Shown: positions 16,201 to 23,252 of the stretch, in pieces
Numbering within the stretch: position 1 is the first letter of the stretch
How the letters are laid out: the number at the start of each line of letters is the position of its first letter
NCBI RefSeq assembly: GCF_031177825.1
Contig: NZ_JAPSKE010000002.1
Location: 310,001 to 374,000 of the forward strand
Source of the DNA: Paenibacillus sp.
GTDB lineage: Bacteria > Bacillota > Bacilli > Paenibacillales > YIM-B00363
Reading direction: 5' to 3'
Length of the DNA: 64,000 nt
Notes under the pieces: model-generated
Databases searched by the model: none
What the model was told of the DNA's origin: nothing
The model's input: the letters and a program-made list of their open reading frames with translations, nothing else
Translations under genes and position numbers: made by a program

Positions 16201-17825
16201 TTGTTCTCGTCGCGGATCGCTAGCGTTCCCGGCAAGTACTGCAAGTTCGCTCCGATGTCGCTGGACAGAACGACCCCCGCCGGCATCTCGTTGACGCCGC
16301 TATGTACCGTAATCTCCCAACCGACCGTCTGCGCCGCGTAATCGAACGGACCGCACTTATTCTCGATGACCAGCGGCTGAATCGCCCGATGTACGGGACC
16401 GATCCATCCGCCGTCCGTCCGCTCGGACACTTTGTTCGAAACCGTAATCGCCTTCTTGACCGGATCGATCGAACGGGTCTGATATACGATCTTGTAGGCC
16501 GTCTGGATGCTTGGGCTCGCAAAGTCGATCGTAAACCCGTGCAACCCCGCTTCGATTGCCCCGTCAGCGATCGGATCTACGGTATAATCCGATCCTAGGG
16601 TCAACGCCGCGCCGGTCGTTGCCGTACCGCTGCCGCTAAGCGTCACGGGCAGCACCTGCAGCGTTCCCGGCACAAGCTCCTGAGACGAGGTGAACAAGTC
16701 GGTCAACTTCGGATCCGCCACCGTGGCCTCGTCGTAGTTATACTCGATTTCCCAGGTGATCCGCTGCGTAGCTCTGTCATAGGCGCTCGACTTCTTCGCC
16801 AGGTGGCTTCCCCGCTGAACGGTTACCGTCCAGTCGTCGTCGACGCCGCCCGGGTTGCCGTCGTGGGAGAACGTCGCCGTGTTCGCGAACGATGTCTTCG
16901 CCATATCGACGACCGTCGTCGAATACGCGACTCGGTACGCCTTCTCGATATTGCCGAGCGCTACGGTAAAATCGTCGCCTTCGGCCGTTGTACCGATCGT
17001 GTATTCGGAAGGATCGACATCCGCCACGATCGCGACGTCGCCGTTCAACTTGACGTCCAGCTCCGACACCTTGATCGATCCGGGCACGAGCTCGAGTCCG
17101 TCCGGAAGAGCGTCCGTTACGAGCGCGCCGTATACCGCGTCCGTCACCTTGTTGACGTCCACGGTCCAGTCGATCGTCTTCGCGTTGTACGGGCCCGGCT
17201 TGGCGGCGCCGTTCTTCTCGATGCCGCTGGCGACGTTCGGCTTGAATTGGAGTTGGAAGCTCAAGAATTGCTGCCCTTTCACCTCGAACACGATGTCCTG
17301 CGTCGTGTCGTTTCCGAAATCGGTCAGGTCCATCCCCGCTTCGAACCAGAGACTTCCTTGGACGCCGTTATGTTTCTGGATGTAATCAGTAAACCGAAAG
17401 ACGGCTAGGTTCGTAACTGCATCGACGGTGAAATAGGCGACTAACTCCTCTTCTTCGTCGCGCAGCGTGGTATTGATGTCGCCGGAGAACAGCTTGAACT
17501 GTTCCGGCAAATAGAAGCTGAACGTATCGTCCGCGGTGTAACCATGACCGTCCTGCAGCTTCCAATCATAGTCCAATCGAACCTTGGTGTCTTGCTCCCA
17601 ATCGATGTTCGCCAGCGCCTCTTGCCCGCCCTCGTAAACGGATACGGTAACGGACTGGTGCTTGTCCGTGATCGTGACTCGCAGGTTTTCTAGGATGTTT
17701 TCCGCGATCTCCGTACCCGCAGCCATCGCCGGCTGCGCGAGACCCGCTCCGAGGAAGGTTTGAAGGACGAACATGATGGTCAGCGCAAACGCGCTAGTAG
17801 ATTTCAATCTCCGTGTCAAAAACAT
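13248..17825 (-). CDS. Giant LPXTG-anchored surface adhesin (Ig-like isopeptide repeats plus four SpaA/Cna-B domains)
   Basis: 1,525-residue cell-wall protein. A signal peptide ends near QPAMAA (residues 31-36). About 850 residues of repeated Cna/collagen-binding-like modules follow. Five copies have a Y..(A/K)T..I.W.(V/I).(V/Y)N start and an LVPGSIKV-type strand, e.g. NAKTIDWTVDVN, ATQRITWEIEYN, NAKTKEITWDIGVN. Then come four SpaA-like domains with the KVDA lysine and the TETAAP glutamate expected to form isopeptide bonds. A GPGPGP and P-E-P-T-D rich wall-spanning region, one cadherin-like domain, and the sorting signal LPKTG (about residues 1489-1493) with a hydrophobic helix and RRR end complete it. 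ATG at 17825 follows GGAGGG. A class D sortase lies just upstream. Confidence 0.93.
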   Translation of the reverse strand: MFLTRRLKSTSAFALTIMFVLQTFLGAGLAQPAMAAGTEIAENILENLRVTITDKHQSVTVSVYEGGQEALANIDWEQDTKVRLDYDWKLQDGHGYTADDTFSFYLPEQFKLFSGDINTTLRDEEEELVAYFTVDAVTNLAVFRFTDYIQKHNGVQGSLWFEAGMDLTDFGNDTTQDIVFEVKGQQFLSFQLQFKPNVASGIEKNGAAKPGPYNAKTIDWTVDVNKVTDAVYGALVTDALPDGLELVPGSIKVSELDVKLNGDVAIVADVDPSEYTIGTTAEGDDFTVALGNIEKAYRVAYSTTVVDMAKTSFANTATFSHDGNPGGVDDDWTVTVQRGSHLAKKSSAYDRATQRITWEIEYNYDEATVADPKLTDLFTSSQELVPGTLQVLPVTLSGSGTATTGAALTLGSDYTVDPIADGAIEAGLHGFTIDFASPSIQTAYKIVYQTRSIDPVKKAITVSNKVSERTDGGWIGPVHRAIQPLVIENKCGPFDYAAQTVGWEITVHSGVNEMPAGVVLSSDIGANLQYLPGTLAIRDENNNPVDLSVVDVVYTGALDENFSITFNQPSPEKYIVSYKTKYVDLAGGSITNFTNLASVAWTGHEDFTNKSESRTCTPREEIQNNGFKKGQYNAKTKEITWDIGVNYNSVSVADAIVSDELQSGQKLVVGSIKVYPMTINVNGTYAADESSSVAFTNHSTADKVEIGLGNITTPYYITFKTTYDGALINDDSVNNTAHLFNGATKVSKDLNATVEVKHGGEYVSKSGVQDGSKMKWTVYINRGLSYIENARIVDAPSGNQALIEDSFKLYDTAVAENGTVTKNDLVPDTNYDFEIRTDSVAGTQQFELAFPTPIEEAYILEYETLIDAEHGEQVGNSVTLEGSNGVVPKTDVETEVVSFSSGGGSGSGVTRKLTVEKVDADNEALKLSGATFKLERFKNGAWEVRGTQTTTAGGTAVFEKLLSGTYRLTETGAPSGYVLNHVPLEFTVLTTDGDVQQKVVNSKVPVPADRKITVEKVDADDAGVKLEGASFKLERLVAGVWTEQETGTTDVNGELVFDQLATGDYRITETAAPAGYALNATPVNVTVAGVDREIQVDNEKVVVPPPVYDLKVVKVDAADAAEKLAGATFKLERLAGGIWTEMETGTTDANGELVFDQLPAGDYRIVETAAPTGYVLNATPVDATLTSANRNIVVENEKVVVPPPTYDITVVKVDAADAAKKLAGASFKLERLAGAVWTELETGTTDANGELVFDQLPAGDYRIVETAAPTGYVLNATPVVATLTSANREIVVENEKTPPGPGPGPGPGPGPGPGPGPTDPDPTDPEPTDPPEPTDPPEPTDPPEPTDPPEPTVPDPTDTDPTEPSEPTEPATPETPETPEEEAQSSEEQPGVIRSETTENTTVEGRVEVPVGGTAAMCRNPSNGSATVSEDGVWKYTPNPGYVGADQFCIAVTDAEGNVTEYRLAVDVKGVTVANGQLPAQEGREGAVLPKTGETYPIAATVAGVILIVLGLAVGIRRRTSVSDR
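13779..13929. repeat. Short tandem repeats coding the proline-rich wall-spanning region
   Basis: Inside the adhesin gene, a 6-bp unit coding Gly-Pro (CCTGGT on the plus strand) is repeated about eight times near 13876-13929. An 18-bp-type unit containing GGCTCCGGAGGATC is repeated about four to five times at about 13779-13865 and codes PPEPTD. Both are prone to slippage, so repeat number may vary between strains. Confidence 0.85.
13939..14820. repeat. Three tandem 294-bp units coding SpaA/Cna-B domains of the adhesin
   Basis: A shared anchor (TTCTCGTT) recurs at 13939, 14233 and 14527, giving an exact 294-bp (98-codon) period. The units at 13939-14232 and 14233-14526 are almost identical in DNA, including synonymous positions, which indicates recent duplication or gene conversion. 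The third is more diverged, and a fourth, weaker copy extends to about 15100. Confidence 0.85.
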
Positions 17826-17972
17826 TTCTCCCTCCAAACCGATTGCTCTCCATGTCTCCGCCTGGTTTTAGATGTGTTTCGTCCTTTATTTTGTCGTTCC
17901 CCTCCTTAGCTGCTTTCCTTGTTAGAGCTGATTCTCGTTGCCCGCACCGATGGCGATACATATTTTACTTGC

Positions 17973-18001
17973 CAAATCTGTACAGATTCTTTACAAATCT
18001 G
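17973..18001. promoter_or_regulatory. Palindrome plus direct repeat upstream of the adhesin gene (candidate operator)
   Basis: AATCTGTACAGATT at 17975-17988 is a perfect 14-bp palindrome. The half-site CAAATCTG occurs at 17973-17980 and again at 17994-18001, a 21-bp shift (two helical turns). It lies about 150 bases upstream of the adhesin start in the 314-base gap 17826-18139, which also holds the sortase terminator. On the minus strand a TAAAAT that could be a -10 box lies next to it, without a good -35. The binding protein is unknown. Confidence 0.45.
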
Positions 18002-18056
18002 GAACCGTTCTGTCGAACACGGGACGAAAAACTTCCTTTCTTAGGAAAAAAGTATG

Positions 18057-18090
18057 AAAAAAATACCTATTCCTCCGGTCGAGGAATAGG
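18057..18090 (-). terminator. Terminator between the sortase and adhesin genes
   Basis: A perfect 10-bp stem (18066-18075 with 18081-18090, loop CGGTC) is followed on the minus strand by ATTTTTTTC. It is 50 bases after the sortase stop, so the adhesin is probably transcribed mostly from its own promoter downstream of this point. Confidence 0.88.
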
Positions 18091-18139
18091 CATTATGAGT
18101 TTCGAACGATAAAATTCGTTCCAAAGTTGCGTGTCTCCG

Positions 18140-18796
18140 TTACGCTTCCACGATCTTGCCTTTGACGATCAATCGATGCGACGCTATTTTCACGGGGTGG
18201 CATGTCACCAACGTAATTTCTTTCTCGTCTCCCTTCGAATCCAGCACCCATACTTCATGCGGTTCCACGTACAGCTTCTCGGTCACGACGTATTGATATC
18301 TTTCGTCCCCGTTGTCGACCTCGATCGTGTCGCCTTCCTCTAACTCGTCCAGACGGTTGAAATTGCGCCCGTACGTTAGATTACGATGCCCGGCGACCGC
18401 GAAATTGCCGACCTGACCGGCCTCCCCGGCGCCTTCAATGGAGGCGGCGCCCTTCTTCAAGTTTTTCTGCGTCGCGCCGCGCAGAATGGGGAGCTCCAGG
18501 TCGATCTTGTCGATATATAGCATCCCCGCCATATTTTCGTCCAGCCGAGCCGCCTCCGCATCAGCGGTTTCGCCGGCGTCCACGCTCGCCGCAACCGGAG
18601 ATGCCGTGCCGGCCGGAACGACATCGGCTGGCGCCGATTCCGTTGGTTCCACGCTGTCGATCGCCTCGAACGCGTCCTGCCATTGTGCGACCAACGCTTC
18701 CTGCTGCCGGTCGAAATACCATTCGGAAAGCTTCGGATAAGCGAGAATGAGAACGCCGGCGCCGATCAGCAATGCCGACAACCATTTTCTTTTCAT
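18140..18796 (-). CDS. Class D sortase (membrane transpeptidase)
   Basis: 218 residues. An N-terminal membrane anchor (WLSALLIGAGVLILAY) is followed by a low-complexity Ala/Pro/Glu spacer and the catalytic beta-barrel. Active-site motifs are FAVAGHRN (catalytic His), TLVTCHP (catalytic Cys) and SHRLIVKGK with the arginine. The TLVTC motif and the MLYIDKIDLELPIL start of the barrel fit class D. It lies immediately upstream of the LPKTG adhesin on the same strand and should attach it covalently to the wall. The ribosome site is weak (GGGACGG). Confidence 0.92.
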   Translation of the reverse strand: MKRKWLSALLIGAGVLILAYPKLSEWYFDRQQEALVAQWQDAFEAIDSVEPTESAPADVVPAGTASPVAASVDAGETADAEAARLDENMAGMLYIDKIDLELPILRGATQKNLKKGAASIEGAGEAGQVGNFAVAGHRNLTYGRNFNRLDELEEGDTIEVDNGDERYQYVVTEKLYVEPHEVWVLDSKGDEKEITLVTCHPVKIASHRLIVKGKIVEA

Positions 18797-18872
18797 TATG
18801 CACCGTCCCGATATTCGTCGATAGCAGCATCATAGCAAATCAAGCCGAGCATGGAAATAGCCCTCCTTCCCG

Positions 18873-18911
18873 AACGAAAACACGCGTCCGCCGAAAGTCC
18901 GGCGAGACGCG
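18873..18911 (-). terminator. Probable terminator of the small 62-residue gene
   Basis: Arms ACGCGTC (18882-18888) and GACGCGT (18905-18911) with an inner GCCG/CGGC pairing are followed on the minus strand by GTTTTCGTT. The U run is weak. It lies between the small gene's stop at 19006 and the sortase. Positions 18912-19005 show nothing else. Confidence 0.55.
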
Positions 18912-19005
18912 TTTCCGATCATCGTTCCTATCGCTTGCGACGCAATCCGTCGCTCCCGAGCTCGGCCGGCGTAAGATCCGGCGCCCCGGCACGCGGAGCG
19001 GCGCG

Positions 19006-19194
19006 TTACTTGTTCTTTCTTCGAACGCCCGTCGCCGGGAAGCCCTGCTTCCGCTCGACCTCGTAACGGTCTCCGAGCTCCTGCGCGAACTCGGTTTCCG
19101 AAGCGGTGCCGCGGTCGCGCACGTCGTACTTCGGCACTTGCGGCATCTGGGACTCGTTGTTGTCCACGGACTGCTTGTTATTGCCTCTGCCCAT
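19006..19194 (-). CDS. Small hydrophilic 62-residue protein (YfhD-like or small acid-soluble type)
   Basis: MGRGNNKQSVDNNESQMPQV is followed by a region rich in E, D and R and a basic end (TGVRRKNK). GGAGGG lies 6 bases before the ATG at 19194; an in-frame codon 30 bases earlier is not needed. Short, hydrophilic, Asn/Gln-rich proteins starting MGR are common in Bacillales (YfhD-type and sporulation-associated small proteins), but I cannot assign it firmly. It sits alone between two hairpins. Confidence 0.6.
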   Translation of the reverse strand: MGRGNNKQSVDNNESQMPQVPKYDVRDRGTASETEFAQELGDRYEVERKQGFPATGVRRKNK

Positions 19195-19237
19195 CGGTAT
19201 CCCTCCTTCCTTGTGACGAGACACCCGTATTATGCGT

Positions 19238-19271
19238 CAAAAAAAGAACGTTCAGCCGCGGGGCCGAACGC
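19238..19271 (-). terminator. Terminator of the DedA gene
   Basis: A 10-bp stem with two G-U pairs (arms 19262-19271 and 19248-19257, loop of 4) is followed on the minus strand by TCTTTTTTTG, 23 bases after the DedA stop codon. Confidence 0.88.
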
Positions 19272-19294
19272 TCTCCTCCATCGTTCTTTCTTTA

Positions 19295-19795
19295 TCATTC
19301 CCATGCTTCCCATGCAACGTTGGATCCGGTAAAGTAACCGACGAGAAAAAAGACCGCCGTCCATAAAAACGCGCCGGTGTATGCGTACAACGCGAAAGTC
19401 CGGTATTTCATCGCATTGGCGCCGACGACGTACGGCATCAGATTGCGAAGGAACGGAATGAAATACGTGAATAACAGCGCGGCGCTCCCGTATTTGCCGA
19501 CGAGCTGCTGCGCCCGCTCGATATTTTTTTCGAATTTGGGTCCCCTTGCTCCGAACCGCTTCAAGATCGGCAAGCCGACGTATCGGCCGATGACGAAGCC
19601 GACGGTCAGTCCGCAGCTGATCCCGCCGAACGCCATCAGGAACGCCGGAACCGGAAGCAGCAAACCTTCCGAGGACAACGCGCCGCCCGACATGACGACG
19701 ACCTCGTTCGGAATCGGAAGCCCGACGATCCCTAAGCAAAAAGCCAAAAATAATGCCGCATAGCCGAAATCGGCCAACAACGCCTCGAACTCCAC
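19295..19795 (-). CDS. DedA/SNARE-associated family membrane protein
   Basis: 166 residues with four hydrophobic segments. Family motifs are FCLGIVGLPIPNEVVVMSGG (the proline/glutamate re-entrant motif), GFVIGRYVG, FEKNIERAQQLVGKYGSAAL and FIPFLRNLMPYVVG (the conserved R). DedA proteins act in membrane lipid homeostasis, some as polyprenyl-phosphate or phospholipid flippases; the substrate here is unknown. The start is a GTG at 19795 with AGAGGG 7 bases upstream. It has its own terminator and is probably monocistronic. Confidence 0.88.
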   Translation of the reverse strand: MEFEALLADFGYAALFLAFCLGIVGLPIPNEVVVMSGGALSSEGLLLPVPAFLMAFGGISCGLTVGFVIGRYVGLPILKRFGARGPKFEKNIERAQQLVGKYGSAALLFTYFIPFLRNLMPYVVGANAMKYRTFALYAYTGAFLWTAVFFLVGYFTGSNVAWEAWE

Positions 19796-19891
19796 CGGAA
19801 TGCCCTCTCTCTCTTCTCCCTTGCCGTTACAGGTTAGTGTATCGCGTTTTCGGCGAAAGGGAAACCGTCGGAAGACCGGGGAAATCCCCGA

Positions 19892-20110
19892 TTACCGGTC
19901 GAGCTGTCCGCTCCTGCGGAACGAGACGCATACTTGAAGCGATACGAAGGAAAGACGCAGCCGCCACACGCGGTCACCGCAGCGCTCCGCGAACGACGGC
20001 TCCGCAAGCGGCGGTTCCGCGGCGGCGGACTTCCAAGCGCTTCTCCCGACTTCTTCCAATCTTCTCGCTTCCTCCTGCGCCTTCCATTCTTCGAAAAAAG
20101 GATGATGCAT
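19892..20110 (-). CDS. Candidate small protein of unknown function (72 residues)
   Basis: A very good ribosome site (AAGGGGG, 7 bases before the ATG at 20110) introduces MHHPFFEEWKAQEEARRLEE, a charged helix-like start. The C-terminal half (CGDRVWRLRLSFVSLQV...) looks less protein-like, so the true 3' end may differ. It lies in the 440-base gap between the DedA gene and the SgrR-type gene, which otherwise holds nothing I recognise. No terminator is evident. Confidence 0.4.
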   Translation of the reverse strand: MHHPFFEEWKAQEEARRLEEVGRSAWKSAAAEPPLAEPSFAERCGDRVWRLRLSFVSLQVCVSFRRSGQLDR

Positions 20111-20235
20111 GCGAATTCCCCCTTGAACGTTCTCCTATCTTCATTGTAAACTTTCAAAAGGAGAAGAAAAGTGAAATTGAGACTTTTTCCTTTTCACCTT
20201 TTCGATAGCAAGTACGCAGGGAGGGGGAGCGGAGC

Positions 20236-22062
20236 ATGCAGCTCGAGACGCATTACATGAATTTGTCCGATGCGTTGGACGTCGCGAAGGCCGGCGATCG
20301 AACGCCCGTAACGTTGGAGCGGCTCGCCCATGTGTTCCAATGCACGGAACGGAACGCGAAGTTCATCCTACGCAAGATGGAAGAGATCTCGTGGATCGCC
20401 TGGCACCCGGGCCGAGGCCGGGGACGCAAGTCGGAGATCGAGCTGCTCGCGGATCGGGAGCGGATCGTCGAGGAGGTCGCCCGGCGGCTCGCGGAGCAGG
20501 GGGACGTACGAGGCGCCATCCGGCTCGTTCAGGAACGAGGGCGCCTGGCCGAGGGCGCGGAGCGGTTTTCGTCTTGGCTGAACGAATTTTTCGGCTTTAC
20601 GCGGGAAAACCGACCCGAGCGCGCGCTCGATGCGCTTCGGGTTCCGGTGTACGACCAGATCGGCTCGCTCGATCCCGCCCGCATATACTTCGTGGGGGAA
20701 GGTCATCTGTGCCGGCAAATTTTCGACACGCTTGTCAAGTACGATCCCGAACGGGAAGACGTCGTTCCGAGGCTGGCGCATCATTGGGAATCGGACGCCG
20801 AGGGGCGGAAGTGGACGGTGTATTTACGCAAAGGGGTGTTGTTCCATCATAAGCGGGAGCTTACCGCGGACGACGTCGTCTATACGTTCGAACGGTTGCG
20901 GCTGCATCCGAACTACGGCTTGCTCCGAAGCGTAGCCGCGCTTCACTCGCATGTCGTGGAATTCGAACTTCGCGAGCCTTGCGTCTGGTTTCCGCGCATC
21001 CTCGGTTTCGACGGCGGTTCGATTCTGCCGAAGGATTTGCTCGAGCTGCGAGGGGACGCGTTCTTCGACGAGCCGGTCGGGACCGGCCCGTTCCAGATCG
21101 CGCGACGGACGGATCGGCTTTGCGTGCTGGACGCGTTCCCTCACTACTTCTTGGGACGCCCGCATCTCGATCGCGTGGAGATGCACTTCATCAGCGAAGT
21201 CAACGAGCTGCCCTCCTTGCCGATCCGGCTCGACCTCGTCCAGAAGGGAGCTTGCGGACTCGCGTTCCGAGACGATTCGGAGAAGTACGCCAAGCTCCGA
21301 ACGTCTTCGGCCCGAAGCTGCCGCATGCTCACGTTCAACCTTCGCCGCCCCGGACCGCAGCATCATCCGCTGTTCCGTCAGGCGCTCGACGAGCTGATCG
21401 ATCGCGAGGCCATGATCGCGGCGCTCGGCGACGATCGGCTCAGACCCGCAAGCGGATTCGTCGAAGGGGCGGAGCGCGCGACGCCGTCTCCCGATCCCGA
21501 GCGGATTCGATCGCTGCTGGAGCGATCCGGCTATGACGGGAGTACGCTCTTGATCGATTCCAGCTCGAATCGAGCGAAGGAAACGCAGCTCATCTGCGAA
21601 TCCGCCGCTCGGTACGGCATCGCGCTTGAGCCTCGGATTTCCCGTTTTTGCGACTTCCAGTCGAATGTCGATCGTCAGCCCGGCCACATCGTATACTACA
21701 GCGTCGTCATGGAAGAGGGCGAAGCGACGTTCGTCGACTTCGTCTTCTCCCCCGCGAGCGCCGTCGGCATGCATCTGCTCGACGACGCGCATCGCGAGAC
21801 GGCCGCGGATCTCATGCGCCGCATGTTCCTCGAGCCGACCCCCGCAGGCCGCTGGCGCTGCGTCGACGAACTGTCGGAGGCGATCCGCTCGTCGCACGCG
21901 ATGGTGTTCCTCTTCCATTCCGCCTTCGACGCATACTTCGACCCGAAGATCGGCGGCGTGGAGCACAACGCGCTCGGCATGATCGATTACCGCCATGTGT
22001 GGTTCAAGGTGGCGGTAAGCGACGAGCTTAATAAGGGAAATCGTTCCAGTCGATCGGGCTGA
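20236..22062 (+). CDS. SgrR-family transcriptional regulator with solute-binding-protein domain
   Basis: 608 residues. The N-terminal 115 residues form a winged helix-turn-helix unit (VTLERLAHVFQCTERNAKFILRKMEE, then WHPGRGRGRKSEIEL). The rest is a family 5 (oligopeptide/nickel-type) periplasmic-binding fold: PRLAHHWESDAEGRKWTVYLRKGVLFHH, then LTADDVVYTFERL, and GTGPFQI. There is no signal peptide, so the binding fold acts as an internal ligand sensor, as in SgrR. Paenibacillaceae have several such proteins. ATG at 20236 follows GGAGGGGGAGCGG. Its end overlaps the convergent GNAT gene by 35 bases. Confidence 0.88.
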   Translation: MQLETHYMNLSDALDVAKAGDRTPVTLERLAHVFQCTERNAKFILRKMEEISWIAWHPGRGRGRKSEIELLADRERIVEEVARRLAEQGDVRGAIRLVQERGRLAEGAERFSSWLNEFFGFTRENRPERALDALRVPVYDQIGSLDPARIYFVGEGHLCRQIFDTLVKYDPEREDVVPRLAHHWESDAEGRKWTVYLRKGVLFHHKRELTADDVVYTFERLRLHPNYGLLRSVAALHSHVVEFELREPCVWFPRILGFDGGSILPKDLLELRGDAFFDEPVGTGPFQIARRTDRLCVLDAFPHYFLGRPHLDRVEMHFISEVNELPSLPIRLDLVQKGACGLAFRDDSEKYAKLRTSSARSCRMLTFNLRRPGPQHHPLFRQALDELIDREAMIAALGDDRLRPASGFVEGAERATPSPDPERIRSLLERSGYDGSTLLIDSSSNRAKETQLICESAARYGIALEPRISRFCDFQSNVDRQPGHIVYYSVVMEEGEATFVDFVFSPASAVGMHLLDDAHRETAADLMRRMFLEPTPAGRWRCVDELSEAIRSSHAMVFLFHSAFDAYFDPKIGGVEHNALGMIDYRHVWFKVAVSDELNKGNRSSRSG

Positions 22063-22564
22063 CCTTGCCCTCCGCCCAGTCCTCGCGAAGGAGCGAATAG
22101 CCGACCGAGTCGTACAACGTTCCGTTCGTCGGCCACGCCTTCCGGTGGTATGCTTCCTTCGCGAAGCCCGCCTTGGCGAACGTCTTGCGCATCGCGTAAT
22201 TATCGTTCCGGGTATGGCCCTCGAACCGAATTTTGTCCGGGAATTCCGTGAATACGTAATCCGCCAGCAGGCGGACCGCCGCCGTTCCGACGCCTTGCCC
22301 GCGGCGGGCGGCGTCGATGCGGATATCGAATACGGGCGTCAGATCGCCGAGGTCGAACAAGCGGATCAATCCGAGCTTCTCGTCCCCCTCGACGATCCAT
22401 AACGTCAGCGTGTCCTCTCCCGTGTATCTTCCGTTCGCGACGCCGTCCCGAATGCTCTCTTCGGACGGATTCGGATTGCCGTGGTACGGCCAAGGCTGGC
22501 CGGTCAAGAAGGAGACGAGCGCTTCCGTCTCGTCCAAGTCGAACGGTTTCAGTCGAATCTTCAT
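22028..22564 (-). CDS. GNAT-family N-acetyltransferase (RimJ/RimL-like)
   Basis: 178 residues. The acetyl-CoA-binding motif is DIRIDAARRGQGVGTAAVRLL (R/Q-x-x-G-x-G/A), followed by FEGHTRNDNYAMRKTFAKAGF, the typical C-terminal GNAT segment, and YDSVGYSLLREDW. The substrate may be an amino group on a protein or small molecule and cannot be told. ATG at 22564 has GGAGTG 6 bases upstream; earlier in-frame starts lack one. It converges on and overlaps the SgrR-type gene. Confidence 0.85.
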   Translation of the reverse strand: MKIRLKPFDLDETEALVSFLTGQPWPYHGNPNPSEESIRDGVANGRYTGEDTLTLWIVEGDEKLGLIRLFDLGDLTPVFDIRIDAARRGQGVGTAAVRLLADYVFTEFPDKIRFEGHTRNDNYAMRKTFAKAGFAKEAYHRKAWPTNGTLYDSVGYSLLREDWAEGKVSPIDWNDFPY

Positions 22565-22738
22565 TGAAGTCACTCCAATATTTGAAATGCGGTGCGAATC
22601 CAATCATTTCGACGCGCGTCGGGCGTTTCCTCTCCGTCCACGGACTTGGGCTGTAATAATTCGAGCCGAATTGCCGCATGTTAAGTTCGGATGGTTCTTC
22701 TATCCAACAAATCCGGAGACGAGAGGTTGACGACACCG

Positions 22739-23194
22739 ATGGCACAAGCCCAGCAAACCGTACAGCAAGCGATCCAAACCGCGCAGCAAGCGCAGCAAGC
22801 GTTAACGCAGGCGCAAGCGTCCATGAATCCGCAGCAAATTCAGCAGGCGCAGCAACAACTGCAGCAAGCGCAGCAACAGCTGCAACAAGCGAGCACGCAA
22901 TTCGGCGCCCAAATGACCGCGCAAGAACAGCAGATGCTGCAGCAAGCGATGCAACAAGCGCAGGCCGCTTCGCAGCAAGCGATGCAGCAAGCGCAAGCCG
23001 CTTCGCAGCAAACAATGCAGCAAGCGCAATCCGCTTCGCAGCAGGCGCAGCCCGCAACTCAGCAAGCGATGCAGCAGTTCCAACAGACCCAACAACAGTT
23101 GCAGCAGGAAGCCCAGCAAGCGCAGCAAGCGGTGCAGCAAGCGCAGCAGGCGGTGCAGCAAGCGCAATCCGCGGCCCAGAACACGATTCTCTAA
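22739..23194 (+). CDS. Glutamine/alanine-rich low-complexity coiled-coil protein, nearly uncharged
   Basis: 151 residues, of which 72 are Gln by my count. Most of the rest is Ala, Met, Ser, Leu, Val and Thr. There is no Lys or Arg and only two acidic residues. Hydrophobic residues fall every seventh position in part (I-QQAQQQ-L-QQAQQQ-L-QQASTQ-F), which suggests a coiled coil with a Gln-rich surface. I do not recognise a family; spore-coat or matrix roles are only guesses. ATG at 22739 is preceded by GAGAGG 12 bases upstream, a long spacing; an in-frame ATG at 22691 has no clear site. A strong terminator follows. Confidence 0.65.
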   Translation: MAQAQQTVQQAIQTAQQAQQALTQAQASMNPQQIQQAQQQLQQAQQQLQQASTQFGAQMTAQEQQMLQQAMQQAQAASQQAMQQAQAASQQTMQQAQSASQQAQPATQQAMQQFQQTQQQLQQEAQQAQQAVQQAQQAVQQAQSAAQNTIL

Positions 23195-23210
23195 ACAACG
23201 GAGCACGCGA

Positions 23211-23237
23211 AAAAAGCCGACGATTCGTCGGCTTTTT
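23211..23237. terminator. Bidirectional terminator between the Gln-rich gene and xylB
   Basis: A perfect 7-bp stem (GCCGACG, 23216-23222, with CGTCGGC, 23226-23232) is flanked by A6 on the left and T5 on the right, so it can end transcripts from both converging genes. Confidence 0.9.
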
Positions 23238-23252
23238 GTTATCCGTTCGTAT

